The notes under the pieces: generated by a model
The model's database searches: none
What the model saw: the letters and a program-made list of their open reading frames with translations, nothing else
What the model was told of the DNA's origin: nothing
DNA from: Pseudomonas faucium
Lineage (GTDB): Bacteria; Pseudomonadota; Gammaproteobacteria; Pseudomonadales; Pseudomonadaceae
DNA: 64,000 bases
Direction: 5' to 3'
Assembly (NCBI RefSeq): GCF_021602585.1
Contig: NZ_BQIP01000017.1
Location: forward strand, 1 to 64,000
Position numbers and translations under genes: made by a program
Shown here: positions 27,597-37,800 of the stretch, in pieces
How the letters are laid out: every line of letters begins with the position of its first letter
Position numbering within the stretch: the first letter of the stretch is position 1

Positions 27597-28541
27597 ATGC
27601 CCGCCACGCACCTCGCCGCCCCCGGCATCCGCATCGGCCTCGCCGAGCTGATCGACATGCGCCACCGTGTGCGCGAGATTCAGCTGTTTTCCCGCCCCGG
27701 CCAGCGCAGCCCGCTGATTGGCCTGCACCATTCCAAGCTGCGCGGGCGTGGCGTGGACTTCGACCAGGTGCGCGTCTACCAGGCCGGCGACGACGTGCGC
27801 AACATCGACTGGCGCGTCACTGCCCGCACCCAGGAGCCGCATACCAAGCTGTTCCACGAAGAGCGCGAGCGGCCCATCTTCATCCTCGTCGAGCAAAGCC
27901 AGCGGTTGTTCTTCGGCTCGGGGCTGATGTTCAAGTCGGTGCTGGCGGCCGAGGCCGCGGCGCTGTTCGGCTGGGCCGCGCTGGGGCATAACGACCGCAT
28001 CGGCGGGCTGGTGTTCGGCGACAACGAGCACCACGAAATCAAGCCGCGGCGCAGCAAGCAAAGCCTGCTGCAGCTGCTCAACCGCCTGGCCAAGGTCAAC
28101 CAGGCGCTGCACACCGAGGCCGCGCCCCAGGCCGACAGCCTCGGCCTTGCCCTGCGCCGCGCCCGTGAAGTGCTGCGCCCGGGCAGCCTGGCCATCGTGA
28201 TCTGCGACGAGCGCTCGCTCACCGACCAGGCCGAACAGCACCTGGCCATGCTCTCGCGCCATTGCGACCTGCTGCTGCTGCCGGTTTCCGACCCACTCGA
28301 CCATGCCTTGCCCGCCGCCGGCCTGCTGCGCTTCGCCCAGCGCAGCGCGCAACTGGAGCTCGACACCCTGGACGCCAACCTGCGCCGGGCCTACCGTCAA
28401 CAGGCCGAAGCGCGCATCGAACGCTGGGACTTGATGGCGCAGAAGCTGCGGGTGCTGCTGATGCCGCTGAGCACCCAGAGCGAGATGATCGAGCAGTTGC
28501 GTGAGTACCTCAACGCCCAGCGCCCACGGAGCGGCCAATGA
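27597..28541 (+). CDS. DUF58 protein of the MoxR/Bat operon
   Basis: Cytosolic DUF58 protein of 314 residues. The family signature appears as LHHSKLRGRGVDFDQVRVYQ, then the D65-D66-V67-R68-N69-I70-D71-W72 run followed by RVTART, and FHEERERPIFILVEQS, the entry to a VWA-like fold. Members are always found beside MoxR ATPases. Its stop overlaps the next gene by four bases (ATGA), so the five genes from here to BatD form one coupled operon. Molecular role unknown; it probably helps assemble or regulate the membrane VWA proteins. Confidence 0.92.
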   Translation: MPATHLAAPGIRIGLAELIDMRHRVREIQLFSRPGQRSPLIGLHHSKLRGRGVDFDQVRVYQAGDDVRNIDWRVTARTQEPHTKLFHEERERPIFILVEQSQRLFFGSGLMFKSVLAAEAAALFGWAALGHNDRIGGLVFGDNEHHEIKPRRSKQSLLQLLNRLAKVNQALHTEAAPQADSLGLALRRAREVLRPGSLAIVICDERSLTDQAEQHLAMLSRHCDLLLLPVSDPLDHALPAAGLLRFAQRSAQLELDTLDANLRRAYRQQAEARIERWDLMAQKLRVLLMPLSTQSEMIEQLREYLNAQRPRSGQ

Positions 28542-29032
28542 ACCCGCTGGACCAGCTGCAACCCTTGCTCGCGCCACCGGCGATCGGCCTGTGGCCACCG
28601 GCGCCAGGCTGGTGGCTGCTGCTCGCGCTGCTGCCGCTGCTGGGCTGGGGCCTGTGGCGGCTGCGCCACTGGCGCCCGGGCAAGCGCCCGGTGGTGCGCG
28701 CGGAACTGCCACTCGACCCGGTGCGCGTGGAAGCCCTGGCCGAGCTTGCGCGCCTGCCCCGCCCCTACGACGGCGCGCCGGCCGGCGCCTGGCTGCAGCA
28801 GATCAACGCACTGCTCAAGCGCCTGTGCCGCAACCACTACCCCGGCGCCAACAGCCACACCCTCAACGGCCGCCAGTGGCTGGCGTTTCTCGACAACCGC
28901 TGCCCGGCGGCCGGCCTGACGCGCTGGATGGTGCTGGTCGAAGGCGCCTACAAGCCCGAGTGCAAGCTCGACGACAAAGCCATTGCCGGGCTCAGCCAGG
29001 CCGTCGAAACCTGGATCCGCAAACATGTTTGA
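28538..29032 (+). CDS. DUF4381 single-pass membrane protein
   Basis: Membrane protein of 164 residues with one N-terminal helix (about residues 20-40, [20 protein letters not shown]) and a cytosolic C-terminal part carrying [19 protein letters not shown] and [12 protein letters not shown], typical of DUF4381. It overlaps DUF58 at its start and the BatA-like gene at its end (eight bases). It is a constant member of gammaproteobacterial Bat operons, with no known activity. Confidence 0.9.
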   Translation: MNPLDQLQPLLAPPAIGLWPPAPGWWLLLALLPLLGWGLWRLRHWRPGKRPVVRAELPLDPVRVEALAELARLPRPYDGAPAGAWLQQINALLKRLCRNHYPGANSHTLNGRQWLAFLDNRCPAAGLTRWMVLVEGAYKPECKLDDKAIAGLSQAVETWIRKHV

Positions 29033-30101
29033 ACTGGCCTGGCCGTGGATCTTCCTGCTGCTGCCGCTGCCTTGGCTGGCGCGCCTGCTGCTGCCCGCCG
29101 CCGACAGCGGCGAGCCGGTGCTCAAGGTCGGCTTTCTCGATGAACTGGAAAGCCTGGCCGGGCGCCGGGCGCGCCTGAACCTGCCGACCTGGCGCCAGCA
29201 GGCGCCGTTCGTGCTGATCTGGCTGTTGCTGCTGCTGGCCGCCGCCCGCCCGCAATGGCTCGGCGACCCGGTGCCGGTGGCCGCCAGCGGCCGCGACCTG
29301 CTGGTGGCGGTGGACGTGTCCGGCTCCATGGACTTCCCCGACATGCAGTGGAAGGACGAAGACATCAGCCGCCTGGACCTGGTCAAGGCGCTGCTCGGCG
29401 ACTTCCTGCAGGAGCGCGAAGGCGACCGCGTCGGCCTGATCCTGTTCGGCAGCCAGGCCTACCTGCAGGCGCCGCTGACCTTCGACCGGCGCACCGTGCG
29501 CACCTTCCTCGACGAAGCGCAGATCGGCATCGCCGGCAAGAACACCGCCATCGGCGATGCCATCGGCCTTGCGGTCAAGCGCCTGCGCCAACGCCCGGCG
29601 CAGAGCCGGGTGCTGGTGCTGATCACCGACGGCGCCAACAACGGCGGGCAGATTCACCCGCTGACCGCCGCCCGCCTGGCCGCCCAGGAAGGCGTGCGCA
29701 TCTACACCATCGGCATCGGCGCCAACCCCGAGGCCAGCGGCACCCCGGGCCTGCTCGGGCTGAACCCGAGCCTGGACCTGGACGAAGCGTCGCTCAAGGA
29801 AATCGCCGACATCACCCACGGCGCCTACTTCCGCGCCCACGATGGCGCCGAACTGGACGCCATCGGCGACACCCTCGACCAGCTTGAACCGGTCGCCCAG
29901 CAGCCGACCCAGGCGCGTACCGCCAAAGCCCTGTACGCCTGGCCCTTGGCCCTGGCGCTGCTGCTCAGCGTGCTGCTGGTGGCCGCCGTGCAGTGGCCGG
30001 ACAACCTGCTGCAACGCGCGCTGCGCCGGCCGCGCTTCCTGCAGCCGCACCCGCAATGGCGCGAGCGCCTCAAACGGCTACGCCTGAGGAAGCGCCGATG
30101 A
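29025..30101 (+). CDS. VWA-domain membrane protein (BatA-like)
   Basis: Membrane-anchored von Willebrand factor A protein of 358 residues. Two N-terminal helices (about 5-22 and 60-78) precede a VWA domain whose metal site DVSGSMD begins at residue 97, giving the full DxSxS motif; the later threonine and aspartate segments TFDRR and ITDGANNGG are also present. A C-terminal helix lies at about 305-325. The ATG at 29025 overlaps the DUF4381 stop. Intact metal binding suggests this is the ligand-binding VWA of the pair. Confidence 0.92.
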   Translation: MFELAWPWIFLLLPLPWLARLLLPAADSGEPVLKVGFLDELESLAGRRARLNLPTWRQQAPFVLIWLLLLLAAARPQWLGDPVPVAASGRDLLVAVDVSGSMDFPDMQWKDEDISRLDLVKALLGDFLQEREGDRVGLILFGSQAYLQAPLTFDRRTVRTFLDEAQIGIAGKNTAIGDAIGLAVKRLRQRPAQSRVLVLITDGANNGGQIHPLTAARLAAQEGVRIYTIGIGANPEASGTPGLLGLNPSLDLDEASLKEIADITHGAYFRAHDGAELDAIGDTLDQLEPVAQQPTQARTAKALYAWPLALALLLSVLLVAAVQWPDNLLQRALRRPRFLQPHPQWRERLKRLRLRKRR

Positions 30102-31816
30102 TCGACCTCTGGCCACAATGGCTGCGCCCCCTCTGGCTGCTTGCCGTGCCGCTGCTCGCCTGGCTGCTGTTCAAGCTGTGGCATCGGCGCAAACGGGCCG
30201 GGCGCTGGCAGATGATCCTGCCGGCGGCCTTCCACCCGGTGCTGCTCGGTGGCGGCAGTGGCAGCAACAGCAAGCTGCCCTGGGTAGCCCTGGGCCTGGC
30301 CTGGCTGCTGGTGGTGCTGGCCCTGCTCGGGCCGAGCTGGCAGCGCCTGGAAGAAACCCGCCAGCGTCCGGCCGACCCGCTGGTGATCCTGCTCGAGCTA
30401 ACCCCGCAGATGCTCGCCGAGGACGTTGCCCCCAACCGCCTGGAACAGGCCCGACGCAAGATCCTCGACCTGCTCGAACACCGTAGCGAAAGCCAGACCG
30501 CCCTGGTCGTCTATGCCGGCAGCGCCCATACCCTGGTGCCGCTGTCCGACGACCTGGGCACCACGCGCAACCTGCTCGAAGCGATCGACTCCTCGATCAT
30601 GCCGCAGCCCGGCCAACGCGCCGACCTTGCCGTGCAAAAGGGCCTGGCGCTGCTGGCCCAGAGCGGGCTGGGCCAGGGTCGCCTGCTGCTGATCGGCTCG
30701 GAGCTGAGCGCGCCGGAGCGCCAAGGTATCGTCCAGGCCCTCGGCCGCCAGGGGCCAAGCCTGCTGATGCTGGGCATCGGCAGTGCCGAAGGCGCACCGG
30801 TGCGCCAGGCCAATGGCGAATTCCTCAAGGACCCGCAAGGCGGCATCCTGGTGCCGCGCCTGGACAGCCCGGGGCTCAAGGCCTTCATCAGCGGCACCGG
30901 CGGGCGCTACCGCCATGCCCGCATCGACGACCTCGACCTGCGCGGCCTGGGCCTGTTCGACAACCCGCGCAGCCTGCGCAACGACGGCCACAACGTGCAG
31001 CTCGACAGCTGGGCCGACCAGGGTTACTGGCTGCTGATCCCCCTGCTGCTGCTGGCGGCCTGCGCCGGCCGGCGGGGCTGGCTGTTCTGCCTGCCGCTGC
31101 TGCTGGCGCTGCCGCAGCCCAGCCAGGCGTTCGAGCTCAACGACCTGTGGCTGCGCCCCGACCAGCAGGGCCAGCGCCTGCTCGAGCGCAATCGCCCAGC
31201 CGACGCCGCACGCCACTTCCAGGACCCGCAATGGCTGGGCATGGCCCTGTACCAGGCCGGCGACTACGCCGGCGCCGCCAAGGCATTTGCCCAGGGCAAC
31301 AGCGCCGAGGCCCACTACAATCGTGGCAATGCCCTGGCCCGTGACGGCGAGCTGGAGGCGGCCCTGGACGCCTACGAACAGGCCCTGGAGCGCCAGCCCG
31401 ACCTGCAGCCAGCCCTGGCCAACCAGGCGCTGGTGCAGCAGTTGCTGCAGCAGCGCGAGGCGCAAGCCGAGGAACAACCGACCAACAGCGATGCCCAAGG
31501 CACGCCCGGCAGCGAAACCGAGGGCAACAGCAGCTCGGCCAGCAGCCCGGCCCAGGGCACACCCGGTCAAGAGCAACAGGCCAGCGCCGAACAACCCGGC
31601 GAAGGCAACAGCGACAGCCAGGCAAGCCCCGGCAACCAGGCAGGCGATGACGACAGCGTGACCCAGCCGCCCCAGCGGCCGGTCTCGACCAGCCTCGATG
31701 CCGAACAACGCCAGGCCCTGGAACAATGGCTGCGGGAGATCCCGGACAACCCGGCCGAGCTGCTGCGGCGCAAATTCTGGTATGAACAGCAATTGCATCA
31801 GGAAAACCCACGATGA
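30098..31816 (+). CDS. VWA and TPR membrane protein (BatB/BatC fusion)
   Basis: Membrane protein of 572 residues. It has two N-terminal helices, a VWA-like domain (about 90-270), two further helices (about 308-345), a TPR region (about 375-455, with GMALYQAGDYAGAAKAFAQG and YNRGNALARDGELEAALDAY) and a low-complexity tail of Gln, Ser, Gly and Pro. It corresponds to BatB fused to BatC. At the metal site the usual DxSxS is E100-L101-T102-P103-Q104, so metal binding is probably lost. It overlaps its neighbours at ATGA on both sides. Confidence 0.9.
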   Translation: MIDLWPQWLRPLWLLAVPLLAWLLFKLWHRRKRAGRWQMILPAAFHPVLLGGGSGSNSKLPWVALGLAWLLVVLALLGPSWQRLEETRQRPADPLVILLELTPQMLAEDVAPNRLEQARRKILDLLEHRSESQTALVVYAGSAHTLVPLSDDLGTTRNLLEAIDSSIMPQPGQRADLAVQKGLALLAQSGLGQGRLLLIGSELSAPERQGIVQALGRQGPSLLMLGIGSAEGAPVRQANGEFLKDPQGGILVPRLDSPGLKAFISGTGGRYRHARIDDLDLRGLGLFDNPRSLRNDGHNVQLDSWADQGYWLLIPLLLLAACAGRRGWLFCLPLLLALPQPSQAFELNDLWLRPDQQGQRLLERNRPADAARHFQDPQWLGMALYQAGDYAGAAKAFAQGNSAEAHYNRGNALARDGELEAALDAYEQALERQPDLQPALANQALVQQLLQQREAQAEEQPTNSDAQGTPGSETEGNSSSASSPAQGTPGQEQQASAEQPGEGNSDSQASPGNQAGDDDSVTQPPQRPVSTSLDAEQRQALEQWLREIPDNPAELLRRKFWYEQQLHQENPR

Positions 31817-33441
31817 GTCGCCTCGGCGTCTTGCTTCTCAGCCTGCTGTGGGCCGCCCTCGCCCAGGCCGAACCGACCCTGCAGGCCAGCGTCGACCGCT
31901 CCCGCCTGGAAGCGGGCGAAACCCTGGAACTGACCCTGGAAAGCCAGGACGTCACCCAGTTCGGCAAGCCCGACCTGCGCGCGCTGGAAGGCGACTTCGA
32001 GGTGCGCGGCACGCGCCAGCTCAACAGCCTGCACACCCTCGACGGCGAAACCCGCGCCAGCACCCGCTGGATCATCACCCTGCTGCCACGGCGCAGCGGC
32101 ACCCTGCGCATCCCTGAGCTGCAGCTGGGCCAGTCGCACAGTCAGGCCATCGAGCTGCAGGTGCTGCAAGCCGATGCCAACCGCCAGGACAGCGCCTCGC
32201 AGGTGTTCGTCGAAGCCACCCTGGACAGCAATGAGGTGTACGTCCAGGCCCAGGCCGTGCTGACCCTGCGCATCTACCATTCGGTGTCGCTGTACGACGA
32301 CAGCAGCCTCAGCCCACTGCAGCTGGAGAACGCCAAGGTCGAACCGCTGGGCGAGTCGCGCACCTATGAAAAGGAAATCAATGGCGTGCGCCATGGGGTG
32401 ATCGAGACCCGCTACGCGCTGTATCCACAGCAAAGCGGCAGCCTGGAAATCCCGCCCCTGACCTTCACCGCCACCGCCGCCGACAACCCCCAGCCGTCCG
32501 CCGGCAGTGGCCGGCAGACCGGCCGCCAGGTGCAGGTCAGCTCGCTGCCGCTGCGCCTGGCGGTACGCCCCATCCCCGCCGACTGGCCGGCCGGCGCGCC
32601 CTGGCTGCCGGCGCGCAGCCTGACCCTCGAAGAACACTGGAACCCCGACCCGAGCACCCAGCAACCGCAGATCGGCGACTCCCTGACCCGCAGCATCACC
32701 CTGCGCGCCGAGGGCCTGTCGAGCACCCAGCTGCCGCAGTTGCCGGCCACCGAGATCGTCGGCCTGCGCCGCTACCCGGACCAGCCGCTGCTGCGCAACG
32801 AAATCAGCGAGCGCGGCATGACCGCCAACCGCGAGGAACGCGAGGCGCTGGTGCCGACCCACAGCGGCAAGCTGGCCCTGCCGGCACTGGAAGTCACCTG
32901 GTGGAACACCCGCGAAGACCACCTGGAACACAGCAGCCTGCCCGCGCGCACCCTGGACGTGCTGGACAACCCGGCCCTGAGCGCGGAATCCCCCGCCGAC
33001 GACAGCGCCGGCGTCAGCCACCTGCTCTGGCCCTGGCAGCTGGCCACCCTGCTGTTCGCCCTGACCACCGCGCTCGGCTTCGCGCTGTGGTGGCGCGCCC
33101 GCTCGCAACCGGCCGTACTGCGTGCCGCGCAGAATGGCCCAAGCCCTCGCACCCTGCTCGACGACCTCAAGCGCGCCTGCCTGGCCAACGACCCGCAGGC
33201 TACCCGCCAGGCGCTGGATGCCTGGGCGCGCCAGCAACCGGAAACCCTGGCCGAGATGGCGGCGCGCTTCGTGCCGCTGTCCGATGCGCTGGATGGGTTG
33301 AACGGGGCGCTGTACAGCGAGAGTGGGCAGTTTTGGCAGGGCGAGGATCTGTGGCGGGCGATCGGCACCATTCCACCGGCGGAGCAGGTGTTGCTGCCAG
33401 CGGGTGAGAGTGGCAGCTTGCCGCCGCTCTATCCCAAGTAA
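31813..33441 (+). CDS. BatD-family exported protein
   Basis: BatD protein of 542 residues and the last gene of the operon. A signal peptide (MSRLGVLLLSLLWAALAQA) is followed by repeated immunoglobulin-like strands (FEVRGTRQLNSLHTLDGE, GSLEIPPLTFTA). A late membrane helix lies at about residues 405-425 and a short cytosolic tail follows. BatD proteins are thought to sit in the inner membrane with most of the chain in the periplasm, next to the VWA proteins. The ATG overlaps the preceding stop. A hairpin with no T-run follows 15 bases later. Confidence 0.92.
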   Translation: MSRLGVLLLSLLWAALAQAEPTLQASVDRSRLEAGETLELTLESQDVTQFGKPDLRALEGDFEVRGTRQLNSLHTLDGETRASTRWIITLLPRRSGTLRIPELQLGQSHSQAIELQVLQADANRQDSASQVFVEATLDSNEVYVQAQAVLTLRIYHSVSLYDDSSLSPLQLENAKVEPLGESRTYEKEINGVRHGVIETRYALYPQQSGSLEIPPLTFTATAADNPQPSAGSGRQTGRQVQVSSLPLRLAVRPIPADWPAGAPWLPARSLTLEEHWNPDPSTQQPQIGDSLTRSITLRAEGLSSTQLPQLPATEIVGLRRYPDQPLLRNEISERGMTANREEREALVPTHSGKLALPALEVTWWNTREDHLEHSSLPARTLDVLDNPALSAESPADDSAGVSHLLWPWQLATLLFALTTALGFALWWRARSQPAVLRAAQNGPSPRTLLDDLKRACLANDPQATRQALDAWARQQPETLAEMAARFVPLSDALDGLNGALYSESGQFWQGEDLWRAIGTIPPAEQVLLPAGESGSLPPLYPK

Positions 33442-33455
33442 CGCACTGCCTGTTC

Positions 33456-33481
33456 GGGCCTGATCGCCAGCGATCGGGCCC
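33456..33481 (+). terminator. Hairpin after the Bat operon
   Basis: GGGCCTGATCGC pairs with GCGATCGGGCCC around a two-base loop, 11 of 12 positions. It lies 15 bases after the BatD stop. No T-run follows, so termination is uncertain. Confidence 0.45.
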
Positions 33482-33588
33482 GGGCAAACTGCACAACCTC
33501 CAGGGTTGGGTTACCATACCCGCCTTCGCGAAGCCCACCCTTCAAGCCAAGCCCTGCGCTTGCCTGACTCGACACCAACAGGTCATCC

Positions 33589-34827
33589 ATGCGTCTGTTT
33601 CACACCTCCGACTGGCACCTGGGCCAAAGCCTGCACGGCCAGGAACGCGACTTCGAACACGCCTGCTTCCTCGACTGGCTGCTCGGCCAGCTGCGCCTGC
33701 GCCAGCCTGATGCGCTGTTGATCGCAGGCGACATCTTCGACACCGTCAACCCGCCGGTCAAAGCCCAGGAGCGGCTCTACGACTTCATCGTCCAGGCCCA
33801 CGAGCAACTGCCGAAACTGGACATCGTGATGATCGCCGGCAACCACGACTCCGGCTCGCGCATCGAACTGCCCGCAGCGCTCATGCGCCGCCTGCGCACC
33901 CACGCGCTGGGCCGGGTGCACTGGCTCGACGAAGGCCAGCTGGATGCCGAACGCCTGCTGATCCCGCTGACCAACGGCCGCGGCAAGGTCGCGGCCTGGT
34001 GCCTGGCCCTGCCCTTCCTGCGCCCGGCCGAGGTCACCGGCCCGCAGCTGGGCGACGACTACCTGCAGGGCATCACCCAGGTGCACCAGCAACTGATCGG
34101 CGCCGCGCAAAAGAAGCGCAAGAAGGACCAGGCACTGATCGCCATCAGCCATGCGCACATGGCCGGGGGCGCGGTGTCGGAGGACTCCGAGCGCAGCCTG
34201 ATCATCGGCAACGCCGAAGCCCTGCCGGCCAAGTTGTTCGACAAAGACATCAGCTACGTCGCCCTGGGCCACCTGCACAAGCCGCAGAAGGTCAACCGCG
34301 AAGCTCGCATCCGCTACAGCGGCTCGCCGATTCCGTTGTCGTTCGCCGAAATCAACTACCCGCACCAGGTGCTGGAAGTCGAACTGCAAGGCAGCGAGTT
34401 GCTCAGCGTCGAAGCGCGCCCGGTGCCCCGCGCCGTGGCCCTGCAGCGCCTCGGCCCGGCGCCGCTGGGCGAGCTGCTCGAAGCGCTTGCCGAGCTGCCG
34501 GTGATCGACCTGCTGGAAGACCCCAACCGGCAACCCTGGCTGGAGGTGCGCGTGCAGCTGGACGAACCGCAACCGGACCTGCGCCAGCAGATCGAGACGG
34601 CCCTGCAAGGCAAGGCGGTGCGGCTGGTGCGCATCAGCGCCGAGTACGCCGGCCGTGGCGGCCAGGACGATGACGAGCAGGCCTTCGTCGAACTGTCGCA
34701 GATGACCCCGCAGGACCTGTTCAGCCGCGCCTGGGAGCAGGCCTACGGCAACCCCGCCGACGAGCAGGTGCTGGCCGACTTCGCCCTGCTGCTGCAGGAC
34801 GTCCAGCAGCAAGAGGAGCAGCCATGA
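33589..34827 (+). CDS. sbcD: DNA repair exonuclease subunit SbcD
   Basis: Nuclease subunit of SbcCD, the bacterial Mre11-Rad50, which cuts DNA hairpins and removes protein-blocked ends. The 412-residue protein carries the metallophosphoesterase motifs in order: HTSDWHLGQ, GDIFDTVNPP, IAGNHDSGSR, ISHAHMAGG and LGHLHKPQ. These supply the two-manganese site. The length is typical. The stop overlaps the sbcC start by four bases (ATGA), so the subunits are co-translated. Confidence 0.96.
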   Translation: MRLFHTSDWHLGQSLHGQERDFEHACFLDWLLGQLRLRQPDALLIAGDIFDTVNPPVKAQERLYDFIVQAHEQLPKLDIVMIAGNHDSGSRIELPAALMRRLRTHALGRVHWLDEGQLDAERLLIPLTNGRGKVAAWCLALPFLRPAEVTGPQLGDDYLQGITQVHQQLIGAAQKKRKKDQALIAISHAHMAGGAVSEDSERSLIIGNAEALPAKLFDKDISYVALGHLHKPQKVNREARIRYSGSPIPLSFAEINYPHQVLEVELQGSELLSVEARPVPRAVALQRLGPAPLGELLEALAELPVIDLLEDPNRQPWLEVRVQLDEPQPDLRQQIETALQGKAVRLVRISAEYAGRGGQDDDEQAFVELSQMTPQDLFSRAWEQAYGNPADEQVLADFALLLQDVQQQEEQP

Positions 34828-37800
34828 AGATTCTCGCCATCCGCCTGAAGAACCTGGCATCCCTGGCCGGCCCGGTCGATATCGACTTCACCGCAGAGCC
34901 CCTGGCCAGCGCCGGCCTGTTCGCCATCACCGGGCCCACCGGCGCCGGCAAGAGCACCCTGCTCGACGCCCTGTGCCTGGCCCTGTTCGGCACCGTGCCG
35001 CGGCTCAACGACATCGGCCGCGAAGCCAAGGTGCCGGACGCCGACGGCGACATCCCCACCTACGACCCGCGCAACCTGCTGCGCCGCGGCACCGGCAGCG
35101 GCTTTGCCGAGGTCGATTTCGTCGGCATCGATGGCCATCGCTACCGGGCGCGCTGGGAAGCCAACCGCGCCCGCGACAAGGCCAATGGCAAGCTGCAGAA
35201 CAGCCGCCAGAGCCTCTATGACCTGGACAGCGAACAGTTGCTGGGCAGCGGCAAGCAGGAATACAAGCAGCTGGTGGAGGCACGCCTGGGCCTCAACTTC
35301 GAGCAGTTCACCCGTGCGGTGATGCTGGCCCAGAGCGAATTCGGCGCCTTCCTCAAGGCCGACGACCGGGAGCGCAGCGAGCTGCTGGAAAAGCTCACCA
35401 ACACCGCCATCTACACCCGCCTGGGCCAGCGTGCCTTCAGCAAGGCGCGGGAAACCGGCGAGGCCCACAACGCCCTCAAGGAGCGCGCCAGCCACCTGCT
35501 GCCGATGCCCGCCGAGGCGCGTGATGAGCTCGACCAGCGCCTGGAGCAGGCGCTGGCGCAGTTCAAGGCCGACCAGGCCAGCGAGCGCCAACTGGAACAG
35601 CAACGCAACTGGCTGAACGAGCAGTGCCAGTTGCAGGCCCAGCATGCCGAAGCCGGCCAGGCCCTGGCGGCAGCCGAGCAGAACTGGCAACAGCTGGCCG
35701 AACAGCGCCTGGACCTGCAACGCCTGGAACGCCTGGCACCCCAGCGCCACCAGTTCCATCGCCAGCAACTGCTGAACGCGCAACTGGCCCCCTTGGCCGC
35801 GACCATCAGCGAACAGCAGCGCCAGCAAACCGAGCTGCAGGCACGTACCGGCGAACTGGAGCAGGCGCTGGAGGCCGCGCGCCAGGCACTCGTTCAACAC
35901 CAGGCCGAACACGGCGAACAGGCCCCGCGCGTGCGCCAGGCCTTCGCCGCCCAGGACAGCCTGGCCCGCCTGGCGCAAGAGCAGCAGGCGCAACACAGCG
36001 CCAGCGAGCAGGCCGACCAGCAGGTGGTCGACGGCCAGCAGCAACTGCAGCAACTCGAAGAACACCAGCAGCGCAGCCTGCAGCAGCTCGCCCAGATCGA
36101 CAGCGCCCTGGCCGACAGCCAGCACCTGGAAGGCCTGGCCAATGCCTGGCAGGCCTACCTGCCGCAACTCAAGCAGGTGATGCTCACCGGCGGGCGCCTG
36201 GCCAAAGGCCGCGAAGAGCTGCCCGGCTTGCAGGCCCAGGCCAGCCAGGCCAATGCCAAACTGCAGGCCGAGCGCGACGCCTTCGAGCTGTTGTTCCAGG
36301 AAGCCGGGGCCGAGCCCCAGGCCCTGGCCGAGCAGATCGACCTGCTCGGCAACATGCTGCAGGACAACCGCAAGCAACAGCGTGCCGTCGAGGAGCTGTC
36401 GCGCCTGCATGGCCGCGAACTGGAATTGCGCCAGCAGCTCGAGGCCCTGCGCCAGCGCCAGCAACAGGCCATGCAGCAGCGCCAGCAGCTGATTGGCGAA
36501 GGCACCGCCGCCAAGGCGGACCTGGAAGCCGCCGAGCAGGCGCTGAACCTGACCCGCCAGTTGCTGGCGCGCCAGCGCCTGGCGCGCAACACCAGCGTCG
36601 AGGAACTGCGCGCCCAGCTGCTTGACGGCGAGCCGTGCCCGGTGTGCGGCAGTGCCGAACACCCGTTCCACCAGCCTGACGCCCTGCTGCAGAGCCTGGG
36701 CCGCCATGACCAGGCCGAAGAAGATGCCGCGCAAAAGCAGGTGGAGGCGCTCAACAACAGGCTGGTGGACCTGCGCACCCAACTGGGCGTGGTCAACGCC
36801 CAACTCAAGGACTACCAGCAGCAACAGGCCCAGCTGGGCGAGCAACTGCAGCCGGTTCAGGCCCAGGTGCAGGCCCACGCCCTGTGGCCGGCCCTCGCGG
36901 CCCAGGATGACCCGGCGCGCAGCGCCTGGCTCGACAGCCAGCTGCGCCGGCTCTTGGCTGAAATCAGCCAGGACGAGCAGCGCCAGAGCGCCCTGCTCAC
37001 CCTGCAAAAGGACGCCGCCCGCCTCAACCAGCAGTTGCAGGCGGCGCAGCACGCCCAGCAGCAGGCGCAACAGCAGCTCGATCACCAGCACCAGGCGCTG
37101 GCCAATGATGAGCAGCAACTGCAGCAAGGGCTCAACGACCTCGCCAACGTTCTGCCCCAGGATGTGCTCAAGGCCCTGAGCGACGACCCGGCCCACGCCT
37201 TCCTCGCCCTCGACCAGCAGATCGCCCAGCGCTTGCAGCAGCTGGAGCAACGCAAGGACGAGCAGCAGGAACAGCAGGCGCGCCAGGTACAGCTGGACAA
37301 GCTGCGCGACCAGCAGCAGGTGCGCCTGCAGGCGCAACAGCACCTGCAGCAGCAACTCGCCGCGCTGCAACAACAGCACCAGCAGGCCCGCACGGCGCTC
37401 GACGAACTGCTTGGCCAGCACAGCAGCGCCGAGGCCTGGCAACAGCACCTGGACGCACAGCTCGAGCAAGCCCGCGCCCTTGATGCCGACACCGCCCAGC
37501 GCCTGCAGGACCTGCGTACCCAAGGCGTGCAGCTGGCCAGCGAGCTGAAGGCCAACACCCAGCAGCAACAGGCCCTGGACAGCGAATGCCAGCAGTTGCA
37601 GGGCGCAATCGCCCAGTGGCGCGCAGCGCACCCGGAGCTGGACGATGCCGGCCTCGACCGCCTGCTGGCGATGGACGATGCCCAGCTCAATGCGTTGCGC
37701 CAGTGCCTGCAAGGCGCCGACCGGGCCATCGAACAAGGCCGGGTGTTGCTGCAAGAGCGCGAGCAGCGCCTGCAGCAGCACACCGCCCAGATGGCCGTGG

